64,000 nucleotides of DNA from Inediibacterium massiliense (lineage in GTDB: Bacteria; Bacillota; Clostridia; Peptostreptococcales; Thermotaleaceae): assembly GCF_001282725.1 (NCBI RefSeq), contig NZ_LN876586.1, forward strand, positions 459,009 through 523,008, read 5' to 3'. Below the pieces are notes generated by a model. It was not told the origin of the DNA. It was given only the letters and a program-made list of their open reading frames with translations, and did no database searches. Positions 18,128-27,554 of this stretch are shown here, piece by piece; the first letter of the stretch is position 1, and every line of letters starts with the position of its first letter. The position numbers and the translations under genes are program-made.

Positions 18128-20313
18128 TGAGTAGAGATATTATAGAAAACCATATAATTAAAGAGAATAATACAAAGTTTACGATAATGCAGGTTGTAAA
18201 AGTGTTAAAAATATCAGATGATAAAAAACATATATCAGAAAATGAGTATATACAATGTATAAAACTTCTAAATAGAGAATCGGATATTTTAGAAGCACTA
18301 GTTAGTAAACATAGAAATTTGTATAAAGAAATTATTAGGCGATTTCCTTCTATTAATGAATTACAAAAGTCTAATAATAAATTCTTTAAATACAAAAAAA
18401 TGACAAATACCATATATTACTTTATTCTTGTTTACGCAGATAGGATGAAGGTTGATTTTCAAGATCTTTATAAGGTTAAATATATTCCATCTCTTTTAAA
18501 AGAAAATGAAAAAGAATTAATAAGACAAATAGCGATTGGATTAGAATATAAACCTAGTGGCATACAAAAAGAAATACTTAAAATAGAAAGAATGTTATAT
18601 TACTATAATAAAAATTTGTATGAATTAGCAGAAAAAGAGATATGGGATTATAAAAATAAGATATTAGAAATATATCCATATAAAAGGGAAATAAGGATAA
18701 CAAAATACACTTTCAACATAATGAAAGGTTTAGGCATATTATCACCCAAAGTAGTATATAAAACATCTCCACTAAGAGACTATAAAGGAATTTCATTAGA
18801 TGTAGACAAAGAGTTTTTAAGATTGACATTAAATGATTATGAAGAATATATAGAAAAGAATATGTATTTTAAAACAGCTGAAAAAGCACGTAGAATAATA
18901 ATAAAATTCATGAATTGGATTAGTAATGAATATCCAGAAATTAAAACTTTACAAGATATAGAGTTTGAGCACATTAGAGGTTTTAGTAAATACATTAAAA
19001 ATTTACATATCCCAAAGACTGAGAAGCTATATTCTAGGGAAACTATAAATGGTTGGCTATCAAGATTGAAGGGATTTCTCATATATTTATCAAATAAAAA
19101 TTTATTAAATAATGAATTGAATTATAAAATATATGATAGATATGATGGATATAATTATTTATATTTTACAAAAGGTAAGTCATTGCCAAGACCAATACCT
19201 CTTAGAGATAGAGAGCAAATAAGGAATATCATATATAATATTCAGGAAAAAAAAGCAGATGATTATCTTATTAAACGTATGCTAAAAATACTATATTTAC
19301 TAGGATTAAGACCGTTTGAGTTAGAATGTCTTAAATTGGATTGCAAAAGAGGAACAAAAGAAATTCCTAAATTACATGTACATAGAGCAAAATTTTTCAA
19401 AGAACGTTTTATACCTCTCACGGAAGAAGCGAAAAAAATTATAGATGAATTAGTTGAATTTAATAAGAACAGTTTTGAAATATATTCCAGATACGATGAA
19501 TTAACAATACAAAGGTTGTGCCATTGGCAGGGGAAAATATATGAATTTAGAACATTGAGTTACTTTTTTAAAAAAAGTCTAATTGATGCAGGGCTTACAG
19601 ATAATGAAAACAATTCAAAATATACACTATATGACCTTAGAAGGATAAGGATTACAACATGGTTAGAAGCAGGTATAGCAGAGGAAGTTGTAGCAGATAT
19701 GGTTGGACACAATGATGTAGATTCTCATAATGCATATTTAATTGGAAAAGAAATTAGAACTGAAAATGCCAAAAAGGTTCATAAAGAATTATATGAAGAT
19801 TTTTTGAAAGAAGTTGAAAGTACTGGCATGTATACTGAAAAACAGATAGAAGATATAGAAACACGTGATTACATAGAGACGATACAAGAATCCTTGTTAC
19901 AAATTGAAAATAAGAATATAAACATAGCTATGCTAGAATCTGCATTTAGAGAATTCCCAGAGCTGTCTATTCCTGTACCTTGTGGTAACTGTTTAGGAAA
20001 GATTCTATATGAAGAAGATTTTGATTGTTCACAGATGGAATTACCTTGCTTAGAATGTAATGAATTATTAGTGAAAGAATCAAATATAAAGCAACTGGAT
20101 GATTTTATAGGGAGAATATATATAAACTTACAAATTCAAGAAAAGAAAGGCTTAGAGGGATTAATGGATAGGTCAGTTTCGATGTTAAAGCGATTAAAAA
20201 ATTTTTATGTTTTAAAATTTAAATTTAAAGAAGATGAAGCTGAACAAAGATTTAATGAAATAAAAAATAAAGTTGCTCCCATCAAGAAAAGAGGCAGAAA
20301 AAAGAAATCTTAA
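18127..20313 (+). CDS. third tyrosine recombinase, TnpB-like, with altered catalytic box
   Basis: 728 residues, overlapping the previous stop codon (TAATG). Arg in LGLRPFELECL (about 395) and the GHNDVDSHNAYL box with Tyr near 537 are present, but the HxxR box reads YDLRR, with Tyr in place of His. The C-terminus again has paired cysteines (CGNC, then CLEC, about 617-655). Tn554 itself has only two recombinases, so this is an extra member. It may be a structural partner for binding one end, or remain active with a relaxed active site. Confidence 0.83.
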   Translation: MSRDIIENHIIKENNTKFTIMQVVKVLKISDDKKHISENEYIQCIKLLNRESDILEALVSKHRNLYKEIIRRFPSINELQKSNNKFFKYKKMTNTIYYFILVYADRMKVDFQDLYKVKYIPSLLKENEKELIRQIAIGLEYKPSGIQKEILKIERMLYYYNKNLYELAEKEIWDYKNKILEIYPYKREIRITKYTFNIMKGLGILSPKVVYKTSPLRDYKGISLDVDKEFLRLTLNDYEEYIEKNMYFKTAEKARRIIIKFMNWISNEYPEIKTLQDIEFEHIRGFSKYIKNLHIPKTEKLYSRETINGWLSRLKGFLIYLSNKNLLNNELNYKIYDRYDGYNYLYFTKGKSLPRPIPLRDREQIRNIIYNIQEKKADDYLIKRMLKILYLLGLRPFELECLKLDCKRGTKEIPKLHVHRAKFFKERFIPLTEEAKKIIDELVEFNKNSFEIYSRYDELTIQRLCHWQGKIYEFRTLSYFFKKSLIDAGLTDNENNSKYTLYDLRRIRITTWLEAGIAEEVVADMVGHNDVDSHNAYLIGKEIRTENAKKVHKELYEDFLKEVESTGMYTEKQIEDIETRDYIETIQESLLQIENKNINIAMLESAFREFPELSIPVPCGNCLGKILYEEDFDCSQMELPCLECNELLVKESNIKQLDDFIGRIYINLQIQEKKGLEGLMDRSVSMLKRLKNFYVLKFKFKEDEAEQRFNEIKNKVAPIKKRGRKKKS

Positions 20314-20335
20314 AAAACTAAAAGGATGTGATATT

Positions 20336-20704
20336 ATGGCTGATATGAGGGGAGAAGTTGGTGGTAAAGTATTAAAAAGATTAGCCAAAAGTAAAGTAAG
20401 AAACAATAAGATAAGTTTACAAAAGGCATTGAAAAAATTTAGAGATAATAAGATACCTTTAATAAAAACAGAGTTATCAAAGCTTGCAGGGATATCAGTA
20501 GCAACGCTTAATAGAAGCCCGTATAAGGAGATGATTAAAGAATATTTAGACGAAGAGAAAGTATTGCTTTCTCCGTGCGGGAAACAAGAAGTAGCTAGAT
20601 TAATCCAAGAAAATAATAAATTAAAAGAAGAAATCAAAGAGTGGAAAGGAAAGTATAATAGATTAAAAAAAGAGATACATTATTCAAAGGAATTATTTGG
20701 ATAG
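20336..20704 (+). CDS. tnpC: TnpC-like small accessory protein (DUF6262-like)
   Basis: 122 residues; ATG 20336 follows AAAAGGATGTG, whereas the TTG at 20273 lies inside the recombinase gene. Composition and place match TnpC of Tn554 (125 residues), which influences transposition efficiency and orientation. Residues about 45-70 (TELSKLAGISVATLNRSPY) look like a helix-turn-helix and residues about 88-118 form a charged coiled coil. It closes the transposition operon. Confidence 0.75.
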   Translation: MADMRGEVGGKVLKRLAKSKVRNNKISLQKALKKFRDNKIPLIKTELSKLAGISVATLNRSPYKEMIKEYLDEEKVLLSPCGKQEVARLIQENNKLKEEIKEWKGKYNRLKKEIHYSKELFG

Positions 20705-20706
20705 TA

Positions 20707-20925
20707 TTATTCAAATAGCTTATTAATATCTATAGACAAAGCTTCGGCGATAGCTTTTAATTCATAATCTAATATATGACGTGTTTGATTTTCTATCTTA
20801 GAAATCATAGTACGATCAATCTCAATCCCAAGGACATGTAATCTAGCAGTTAATTGTTCTTGGGTGATTTTTTTGTTTTTTCTTATATTTTTCACTTGTT
20901 TTCCAATAATATTCCTTTTATCCAT
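20707..20925 (-). CDS. XRE-family helix-turn-helix regulator
   Basis: 72 residues on the minus strand. The start is ATG 20925, with AAAGGA nine bases upstream; the longer frame to 21006 begins in AT-rich leader. A full HTH_3 domain is visible (GKQVKNIRKNKKITQEQL, then IDRTMISKIENQ). It converges on tnpC and diverges from the ATPase gene at 21051, so it likely represses itself and the cargo promoter in the 125 bp between them, as a regulator of element or defence genes. Confidence 0.82.
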   Translation of the reverse strand: MDKRNIIGKQVKNIRKNKKITQEQLTARLHVLGIEIDRTMISKIENQTRHILDYELKAIAEALSIDINKLFE

Positions 20926-21050
20926 AGAAATCATTCCTTTAATTTCAAATATTATGTATTTGATTGTAATAGAAAGAAAATAATAAAATGTGAGATAATC
21001 GCACAAAAAGAAAAGTTTTACAAAAAATTATAAGAGGTTAGGTGAATGCT

Positions 21051-22688
21051 ATGAAAATATATAGACCAAAGGTAAAAGATACATCAGTATTTAGAGAGAT
21101 AGCACAAAATATTGTAAATCCATTGGAAATATTGAGAGAAGCAATTAGTAATTCACATGACGCAGAAGCCAAGAATATCTCGATCATAGTCTTTAGAAAT
21201 GATATGGGTAAGTTTGTATTGGAAATACAGGATGATGGAAATGGTATGGATTTAGAAGAGATACATAGATTTTTTAATCTAGGGGATTCGAATAAAAATA
21301 AGATAGGAATAGGAGAAAAAGGATTAGGGACAAAGATATACTTTAAAAGTGATAGAATTACTATATTTAGTCAAAACAAAAATAAAAAGGCATGTAAAGT
21401 TGTAATGGAGAAACCATGGAAGTATTTGTGCAATGATACTATACCTGAATATACTGTAGAAATATTAGACTCTAAAGCTGGAAGGGGAGGAACTACAGTA
21501 TCAATAGAAGGATATATGATAGACAATCCAGAGCGGTACTTTAATTTCGAGACTATAAAAGACTATATACTATGGTTTACAGCAGCAGGAAGTTTTAAAA
21601 CATATTTTGCACATTATACAGAACTGAATAAATACGTTCAGAATATGCAAGTAGCACCTAGGATTTTCATAGAAGACAAAATAGCACGGAGAAAGGGAGA
21701 AATAGGGGGAGTACATCGCTTTTCTCAACCAAATGAGAATCCTAAGGTGGATGTTAATGAGGTAACATATAAAAAATCTGTTAACTATTGTAGACATTTT
21801 GGACCTTTTCATAGAGCTACTAATATTAATGGTGAATATATATCATTTCAGATGTATGGAACTATATCAGGGCTTAACTGTAGACGGAGAATATGTAAAT
21901 TAAAGCAAGGAGAAACATTGAAATCTAGATTTGGTATATATTTAGCTAAAGATTTTATACCTCTTATGAAGAAGAACAATTTAATGACTGATCCTAACTA
22001 TCATCACTACCATATACTTATAAATTCGCAAATATTTGAACTTACAGCAGATCGAAATAATATTTCTAATCAAGAAGATCCCAAGGTTAAATGGGTATTT
22101 TCACAAGCTAGAAAAATCATTAGAGAAGAGATAATACCATTAGCAGAACAGGGATATTTTAAATTAAGAAAAAATGAAGAAGCAGAATATAATAGAACAG
22201 AAAAAATTAAAAAGATAAATATGAGGTTAGATTGTTTTGATAATATAGATAATCTGTACATAAGGGAATTACCTATATTAAAACCTCCATATAACGAAGC
22301 GCAAGTAGCTTTATTATTTGCAGTGATTATGTCTAATCCTAAGATTAGTGATACTATGAGGTATATTAGCAAAATTGGTGATTACTCACATCAATCTACT
22401 ACTGATATGATATGCTTAGATCATGATAACAACAAGGTACTAGTAGAGGTTGAATATAAATTAAGTAATTTATTTAAACATGATCATCCTTATGAAACGT
22501 TTGATTATGTAGTATGTTGGGAAGTGGATCTAGATATTAATGAGAAGAAAAGATTAAGAGATGGGAATATATTGTGCTTAATGCAGGAAAATGGACAATG
22601 GATTTTAAAATATGGGACTCAAAAGATTATACCGGTAATTGAATTGAAAAAAATAATTAATAATTTAAAGAATAGAATGACAGGATAA
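21051..22688 (+). CDS. GHKL ATPase with C-terminal nuclease-like region, putative defence protein
   Basis: 545 residues from ATG 21051 (GTG 21042 is an alternative). The N-terminal Bergerat ATPase fold is clear: LREAISNSHDAEAKNI (N-box), IQDDGNGMD (G1) and GIGEKGLGTKIYF (G2), as in Hsp90, MutL and MORC-type proteins. The C-terminal part (about 445-500) reads ICLDHDNNKVLVEVEYKL, which could be a PD-(D/E)xK-like core (D, then E-x-E-x-K). Fusion of a GHKL ATPase to a nuclease-like domain on an element rich in defence genes suggests antiviral action; the nuclease call is tentative. A terminator follows, so it is a unit separate from CBASS. Confidence 0.7.
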   Translation: MKIYRPKVKDTSVFREIAQNIVNPLEILREAISNSHDAEAKNISIIVFRNDMGKFVLEIQDDGNGMDLEEIHRFFNLGDSNKNKIGIGEKGLGTKIYFKSDRITIFSQNKNKKACKVVMEKPWKYLCNDTIPEYTVEILDSKAGRGGTTVSIEGYMIDNPERYFNFETIKDYILWFTAAGSFKTYFAHYTELNKYVQNMQVAPRIFIEDKIARRKGEIGGVHRFSQPNENPKVDVNEVTYKKSVNYCRHFGPFHRATNINGEYISFQMYGTISGLNCRRRICKLKQGETLKSRFGIYLAKDFIPLMKKNNLMTDPNYHHYHILINSQIFELTADRNNISNQEDPKVKWVFSQARKIIREEIIPLAEQGYFKLRKNEEAEYNRTEKIKKINMRLDCFDNIDNLYIRELPILKPPYNEAQVALLFAVIMSNPKISDTMRYISKIGDYSHQSTTDMICLDHDNNKVLVEVEYKLSNLFKHDHPYETFDYVVCWEVDLDINEKKRLRDGNILCLMQENGQWILKYGTQKIIPVIELKKIINNLKNRMTG

Positions 22689-22742
22689 AAGGATTATTGA
22701 ATGAACTTTATATTGCTATTGTGAAAGTAGGAAAATATATTC

Positions 22743-22786
22743 AAAAAAATCAGCTTAGATTAAAAAATCTGGGTTGATTTTTTTTA
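22743..22786 (+). terminator. intrinsic terminator after the GHKL ATPase gene
   Basis: AAATCAGCTTAGAT pairs (with G-U pairs) with ATCTGGGTTGATTT around AAAAA, followed by a T run. Confidence 0.75.
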
Positions 22787-22943
22787 TGAAGACGAAACTA
22801 TAATGAATAATATTGAATACTGCTGATATATTTAATAGAAATTTGGAAGATTCTGATGCATAATGCGTTTGGAAATTTATTCCCAAAAAATATGTTGTAA
22901 AATTGATAATATTACTGATTCAAGTAAAAGTGAAAGGAATGAT

Positions 22944-23087
22944 GTGTTTGTTATGCAGTGGATTTTAAACAAATTAAGCAGGGGAAGTAAAGCGTTTTGT
23001 TCTAACAATAGGGTCAAATGTATGCTATCTAACAATGCATATGATAAGAAAAAAGAAATGAAGGCTTCGGTTTCCAAGAAGAAATAG
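22944..23087 (+). CDS. possible small basic protein
   Basis: A 47-codon frame starting GTG 22944 after GAAAGGA; an in-frame ATG at 22863 lacks a ribosome binding site. The product ends with a lysine-rich tail and matches nothing I know. It sits alone before the CBASS promoter. It may be a chance frame. Confidence 0.3.
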   Translation: MFVMQWILNKLSRGSKAFCSNNRVKCMLSNNAYDKKKEMKASVSKKK

Positions 23088-23141
23088 CTATATTTGTTAG
23101 TAGAATCCATTAGCATATTACTCAAAAAAAGGAAATATTTA

Positions 23142-23150
23142 TGATATAAT
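23142..23150 (+). promoter_or_regulatory. extended -10 promoter of the CBASS operon
   Basis: TGATATAAT, an extended -10 box, 41 bp before the CD-NTase start codon. No convincing -35 box. Confidence 0.5.
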
Positions 23151-23191
23151 GGATTAGAAAAATATTCCAAAGTACTAAAGGGGAGATATTT

Positions 23192-24226
23192 ATGGGATTA
23201 CAAAAATACTTTGATGAGTTTAATAAGAAAATAAAAATGGATTATGATGAAAACTCACTTTTAGCAGAAAAAAGAGATATTCTTTTAGAAAAACTAGAAA
23301 AAGCAGAAGATTTGCCAAGTTTCAAGAAACTTGACCAAGGCAGTTATTCTATGTTTACAGGGGTAGAGCCATTAGACAAAGATTATGATATTGACGTTGG
23401 ATTGAGATTTGAAATTAATAAAGATGATATAGAACCTGTGGAATTGAAAGAAAAAGTATATGATGTAGTAAAAAACCACACTCATAATGTTGAGATAAGA
23501 AAACCATGTATTACTGTTTATTATAAGGAAGACGGAGAAATTGCATATCATGTAGATTTAGTGGTGTATGCATATGAAGATAAAGAGGATACGGATAGTC
23601 AGTTATATTTAGCAAGGGGAACAAAATATTCAAAAGACGAAAATAAATATTGGGAAGAAGCAGACCCAAAAGGGTTAAAGGATAAAATAATGAATAAATT
23701 TGAGGAAGCTGAAGAAAGAGCACAATATAGAAGAATAATTCGATACTTAAAAAGGTGGAAAAATATCAAATTCTCTTCAGATGGAAACGCAGAACCACCA
23801 GGAATAGGAATAACGTTGTTAGCTTATGAATTTTTTGATCCTAAGGAATATGATATTTTACAATGCAAATATGTATTTAATGATTTGAAGGCATTGAAAA
23901 ACTTGGTAGAAAAGATAATTGATAGATTTATACCAGTAGAATATTCACAAGTAAGAGAAGAATATTTATATGAAATAGAATTAAATTTACCAGTACAACC
24001 ATATACAAATGTTTTTAGCAAGATGTCTAATAATTATATGACTGACTTTAAAAATAAATTAGAAAAACTACTTAAATGTCTTAAAGAAGTAGACGAAGAG
24101 TGTGATGTTATTGAACAGTGTAAATTATTAGCTAAAGAGTTTGGTGAAGATTTCCCAATTCCAACAGCTGAAGAAGTTTCTAAAAGGCAAGAAAAGTCTA
24201 TTTTATCAAATAGTCATTCAGCATAA
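23192..24226 (+). CDS. CBASS CD-NTase (cyclic oligonucleotide synthase)
   Basis: 344 residues with the nucleotidyltransferase signature of cGAS/DncV-like enzymes: QGSYSMFTGVEPLDKDYDIDVGL, with the GS at about 50-51 and catalytic Asp at about 66 and 68, and the third Asp in YHVDLVVYAY near 121. On phage infection such enzymes make a cyclic di- or trinucleotide that activates an effector. The short tail ends in NSHSA, which fits a C-terminus to be conjugated by Cap2. It starts a four-gene operon with Cap2, Cap3 and a SAVED effector, a type II (long) CBASS. ATG 23192 has AAAGGGGAGA upstream. Confidence 0.92.
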   Translation: MGLQKYFDEFNKKIKMDYDENSLLAEKRDILLEKLEKAEDLPSFKKLDQGSYSMFTGVEPLDKDYDIDVGLRFEINKDDIEPVELKEKVYDVVKNHTHNVEIRKPCITVYYKEDGEIAYHVDLVVYAYEDKEDTDSQLYLARGTKYSKDENKYWEEADPKGLKDKIMNKFEEAEERAQYRRIIRYLKRWKNIKFSSDGNAEPPGIGITLLAYEFFDPKEYDILQCKYVFNDLKALKNLVEKIIDRFIPVEYSQVREEYLYEIELNLPVQPYTNVFSKMSNNYMTDFKNKLEKLLKCLKEVDEECDVIEQCKLLAKEFGEDFPIPTAEEVSKRQEKSILSNSHSA

Positions 24227-24242
24227 AAGGGAATAATGGATT

Positions 24243-25958
24243 ATGAAAAGAATTGTAAAAGAATCATTTAGAATATTTCCAGAGATAAGTGAAATTGCGT
24301 TTTGGGATGATAAAAGATTATATAATAACAAGTTATATGAGATTTTGTTAAGTTTTAATCTATGTATATGTAATAAAAAAATAAAAATTATTATGGGAAT
24401 ACCCAAACTTTGGAATGTAGAATTGATTAATTTTTATATAGCTGACATAAATTTAATAGAATACATTCCTCATGTTGATGATAGTGGATATATATGTACA
24501 TTTGATAAAGAAGGTATATTAATAGATAGGTATGATTTAAAAGGTGTTATAAAAGATAGTATATATAAATTAATTGATGTATTAGAAAAAGGACTTTTAG
24601 GAGTCAATAAAGTTGATTTCATAAATGAATTTACATCCTACTGGCTTTTATTAAAAAATAGAACATTTGCAAAGTCCATGGTTAGATTGGAAAACGGAGT
24701 AAAGAAAGTTAAATATATAGAAGAAAAAAGTAATAATTATATTATTGCTGATAAAGAAACGGATTTACAGATATATATAAAAGATAGAACGGTTAAAAAT
24801 GGTATTTTTATTACAGTAAAAGCTAATGAATATATTTATCCACCAGATTGGAGAAAAGAACTTACTATAGATTTTTTTCATTATTTCATCAATGATAATG
24901 AAGTTAATATAGAAAAAATAAGAAATATATTAAATAAAGGATTTAATGGAGAGCGACTTTTTTTATTTAATATTATACAACCTAATGGAGTTCAATGTTT
25001 AATAGGATGCATATTTGAGATATTAGAAAAAGTAAAAGAACATCCTTTGATAGATAAAAACTTAACATCGATGATTGAGAACGGTCTAAAATTTAAATTA
25101 AAACCGCTATTCGTTGAAAGAGTGGATAAGACTTATTTATTAGATAGGTGTAGCTGCTATTCAGAGTTAATAGATAAGAAAGTATTATTAATTGGATGCG
25201 GGTCAGTAGGAGGATATATAGCTGTAGAAATTGTTAAAGCCGGAATTAGTAATCTAACATTGGTAGATGATGATAAATTGAACGAAGAAAATATTTTTAG
25301 GCATTTTCTTGGTATGCAATATATAAAATACTACAAAACAACTGCTTTAATAGATTATATAAATAAAAATATTCCTTATGTAAAGATGTCCAATTGTGAA
25401 GAAAAAATACAGGATGCACTTTTAGATAAAAGTATTGAATTAGAAGATTATGATTTAATTATTTCAGCTACTGGAAATATAAATGTTAGTTTATGGCTTA
25501 ATAAATATATCTATGATAATGATATAAAAGTTCCTGTAATTTATGTTTGGAATGAACCATATGGTATTGGGAGTCATTCATTAATTGTAAGCAAAAACAA
25601 TCAAGGATGTTTAGAGTGTTTATTTGATAAAGATGATACGGGGATATATGATAGAAGTTCATTTTGTGCAAAAGGACAGAATTTTGTAAAGGCTATTTCA
25701 GGCTGTGGATCAAGTTATACTCCTTTTGGTTCATTAGATTCTATAAGAACAGCGTTGCTATGCTTACGGGTTACTGTTGATTTTTTACAGAATCATGTGA
25801 GCGAAAACATGATAGTGTCTATTAAAGGAAATAATGCTGCTTTTGCATTTAATGGATATATTACCTCTGAAAGATATGATAAATCACAACAAAATGAAAT
25901 ATTGATAAGAGGACAAGCATTTAAAAATAAAAAGTGTATGTGTTGTGGAGGAATGTAA
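24243..25958 (+). CDS. cap2: CBASS Cap2, E2-E1 ubiquitin-transfer-like protein
   Basis: 571 residues. The N-terminal ~160 residues resemble a prokaryotic E2 domain, with VDDSGYICTFDKEG placing a candidate catalytic Cys near 86. The C-terminal half is an E1/ThiF domain with the adenylate-binding GCGSVGGYIAVEIVKAG (about 319-335), LVDDDKLNEENIFRH, and a candidate Cys near 475 (SSFCAKGQ); a CMCCGG cluster ends the protein. In CBASS, Cap2 joins the CD-NTase C-terminus to a target and so primes synthesis of the signal. The gap to the CD-NTase gene is 16 nt, and its 3' end overlaps cap3. Confidence 0.9.
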   Translation: MKRIVKESFRIFPEISEIAFWDDKRLYNNKLYEILLSFNLCICNKKIKIIMGIPKLWNVELINFYIADINLIEYIPHVDDSGYICTFDKEGILIDRYDLKGVIKDSIYKLIDVLEKGLLGVNKVDFINEFTSYWLLLKNRTFAKSMVRLENGVKKVKYIEEKSNNYIIADKETDLQIYIKDRTVKNGIFITVKANEYIYPPDWRKELTIDFFHYFINDNEVNIEKIRNILNKGFNGERLFLFNIIQPNGVQCLIGCIFEILEKVKEHPLIDKNLTSMIENGLKFKLKPLFVERVDKTYLLDRCSCYSELIDKKVLLIGCGSVGGYIAVEIVKAGISNLTLVDDDKLNEENIFRHFLGMQYIKYYKTTALIDYINKNIPYVKMSNCEEKIQDALLDKSIELEDYDLIISATGNINVSLWLNKYIYDNDIKVPVIYVWNEPYGIGSHSLIVSKNNQGCLECLFDKDDTGIYDRSSFCAKGQNFVKAISGCGSSYTPFGSLDSIRTALLCLRVTVDFLQNHVSENMIVSIKGNNAAFAFNGYITSERYDKSQQNEILIRGQAFKNKKCMCCGGM

Positions 25959-26424
25959 ATTGGAGGTATTATTTCAAATTAAAGATATTAAAATCAAATT
26001 CACTGAAAAAGTGATAAATACAATAAATACTTATAAGCAACAGTCCAATGAAAGTCTTGAAGCAGGTGGAATCTTAATAGGAAGAGAAAATGTAGAAAAT
26101 GGGAATACCATTATTGAATATATAACAGTGCCACTAAAAAAAGATTTAAGAAGGAGATATGAATTTATCAGAAGAGATAAAGGGCATCAAAAATATTTAG
26201 ACAAGATATGGGGACAAGGAAATGTCCATATATATTTTGGTGAATGGCATACCCACCCAGAAGACTATCCGATGTACTCAACAATAGATTTAAAAAATTG
26301 GATTAAACTTAGTAATACCATTGAGACAAAAAGTAAATATTATTATTTCCTTATTGCTGGAAGACGCGAGATAAGAATATGGGCTTTAAATATATTAGAT
26401 AAAAAATTAAAAAGGGTATATTGA
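25945..26424 (+). CDS. cap3: CBASS Cap3, JAMM/MPN deconjugating peptidase
   Basis: 159 residues. The JAMM metalloprotease motif is complete: Glu in SLEAGGILIG (about 41), then GEWHTHPEDYPMYSTIDL with HTH at about 101-103 and S-x-x-D about ten residues on. Cap3 removes CD-NTase from its Cap2-made conjugates and so restrains the system. GTG 25945 overlaps cap2 by 14 nt; TTG 25960 is an alternative start. Its presence with Cap2 defines type II CBASS. Confidence 0.92.
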   Translation: MEECKLEVLFQIKDIKIKFTEKVINTINTYKQQSNESLEAGGILIGRENVENGNTIIEYITVPLKKDLRRRYEFIRRDKGHQKYLDKIWGQGNVHIYFGEWHTHPEDYPMYSTIDLKNWIKLSNTIETKSKYYYFLIAGRREIRIWALNILDKKLKRVY

Positions 26425-26440
26425 AAATAATGGAGGTACT

Positions 26441-27511
26441 ATGAAAGGGAAGAAAGTATTTGAAAAAATTTCTAAAATACCAAACAAAGTATTATCAGTA
26501 ATGATATACATTGCAGTAGTTTTAGCTACATATTTAATAGCCAAACCAGTTTTGAATGCTATTGAAATTGATGACATTAAATGTATTTTAGTAACAATGG
26601 AAAATTTGTCAAAACTAGCTATTGAAAAAAATATGTCAATACGTAAAATAGCATGGGCTGTATTAATTATAGATATAATAGGTATTGTTATAGTATCAAT
26701 ATCCAAACGAATGGTTAATAAGCAAAGTAAAAAAAAGACCTTAAAATTAATAGAGCATAAATCATTAAACAATATGATTATATCAGTATATAGCAAAATA
26801 TTAAGTCAATACAACATTGAAAGCTTAAGTATTGATTTAGAACAAGAGATGAATAAAGAACAGTTATCGAGAATGGATATACAGTATGCAGTGAAAAAAC
26901 AAGATGAGTTAATTAAAAATTATTTAGGAAATATGAGCAACAAATACCAATATGGATATACTGGTATAGCACATACTCCTTTGATTTTCAGATTAGGATA
27001 TCAAATAGGTGATGAAACAAGATTTCTTTTATTTCATAAAAATAGAAATGAAGAATATTTCAAACAACTGGAAGAAGAAGTAGGAGTTTGGAACATTAAC
27101 GTAGAGAAAGAAAAGCTTGATGATGGATCAAAAGAGTTATTAGTATCAATTGCTACTACCTTTGAAATATCTGATGAACAACTAGAGGTTTTTAATATTG
27201 ATGAAATAAATCTGATTAAATTTAAGACAAGTAATTTAGGATTTGATGTGATTCAAAATAGAAAGCAGATCGATAAGTATGTTAATAATATAATGACAAA
27301 AATACGTTCAATAGTAAATCAACAAAAAATAGAAAAAATACATTTAGTAATATCTTCATCGGTAGCATTTACATTTGCGTTAGGACAGGCTATTAGTAAT
27401 CACTATGATCCAGAAATAATTATTTATCATTATGATAGAAATAATGAGAGACGATATCCTTGGGGAATAAATATTTATAAAAAGGTTGAAGAATGTTTAG
27501 TTGTAAATTAG
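26441..27511 (+). CDS. CBASS effector, two transmembrane segments plus SAVED domain
   Basis: 356 residues. Two hydrophobic helices (about 17-40 and 68-89) precede a cytosolic SAVED domain, the sensor of cyclic oligonucleotides; its typical C-terminal strands are visible as KIHLVISSSVAFTFALGQAI then PEIIIYHYDRN. A 2TM-SAVED protein is expected to oligomerise on binding the signal and disrupt the membrane, causing abortive infection. ATG 26441 lies after TGGAGGTACT and 16 nt from cap3, so it belongs to the same operon. Confidence 0.87.
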   Translation: MKGKKVFEKISKIPNKVLSVMIYIAVVLATYLIAKPVLNAIEIDDIKCILVTMENLSKLAIEKNMSIRKIAWAVLIIDIIGIVIVSISKRMVNKQSKKKTLKLIEHKSLNNMIISVYSKILSQYNIESLSIDLEQEMNKEQLSRMDIQYAVKKQDELIKNYLGNMSNKYQYGYTGIAHTPLIFRLGYQIGDETRFLLFHKNRNEEYFKQLEEEVGVWNINVEKEKLDDGSKELLVSIATTFEISDEQLEVFNIDEINLIKFKTSNLGFDVIQNRKQIDKYVNNIMTKIRSIVNQQKIEKIHLVISSSVAFTFALGQAISNHYDPEIIIYHYDRNNERRYPWGINIYKKVEECLVVN

Positions 27512-27554
27512 ATATAAAATTTTAGAAACGGATATTTAATTTAGGAGAAATAAT

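Noticed and set aside
22863-22943. Longer 74-codon frame before the CBASS operon
   Set aside because: No ribosome binding site and no recognisable sequence. Only the shorter start at 22944 is kept, with low confidence.
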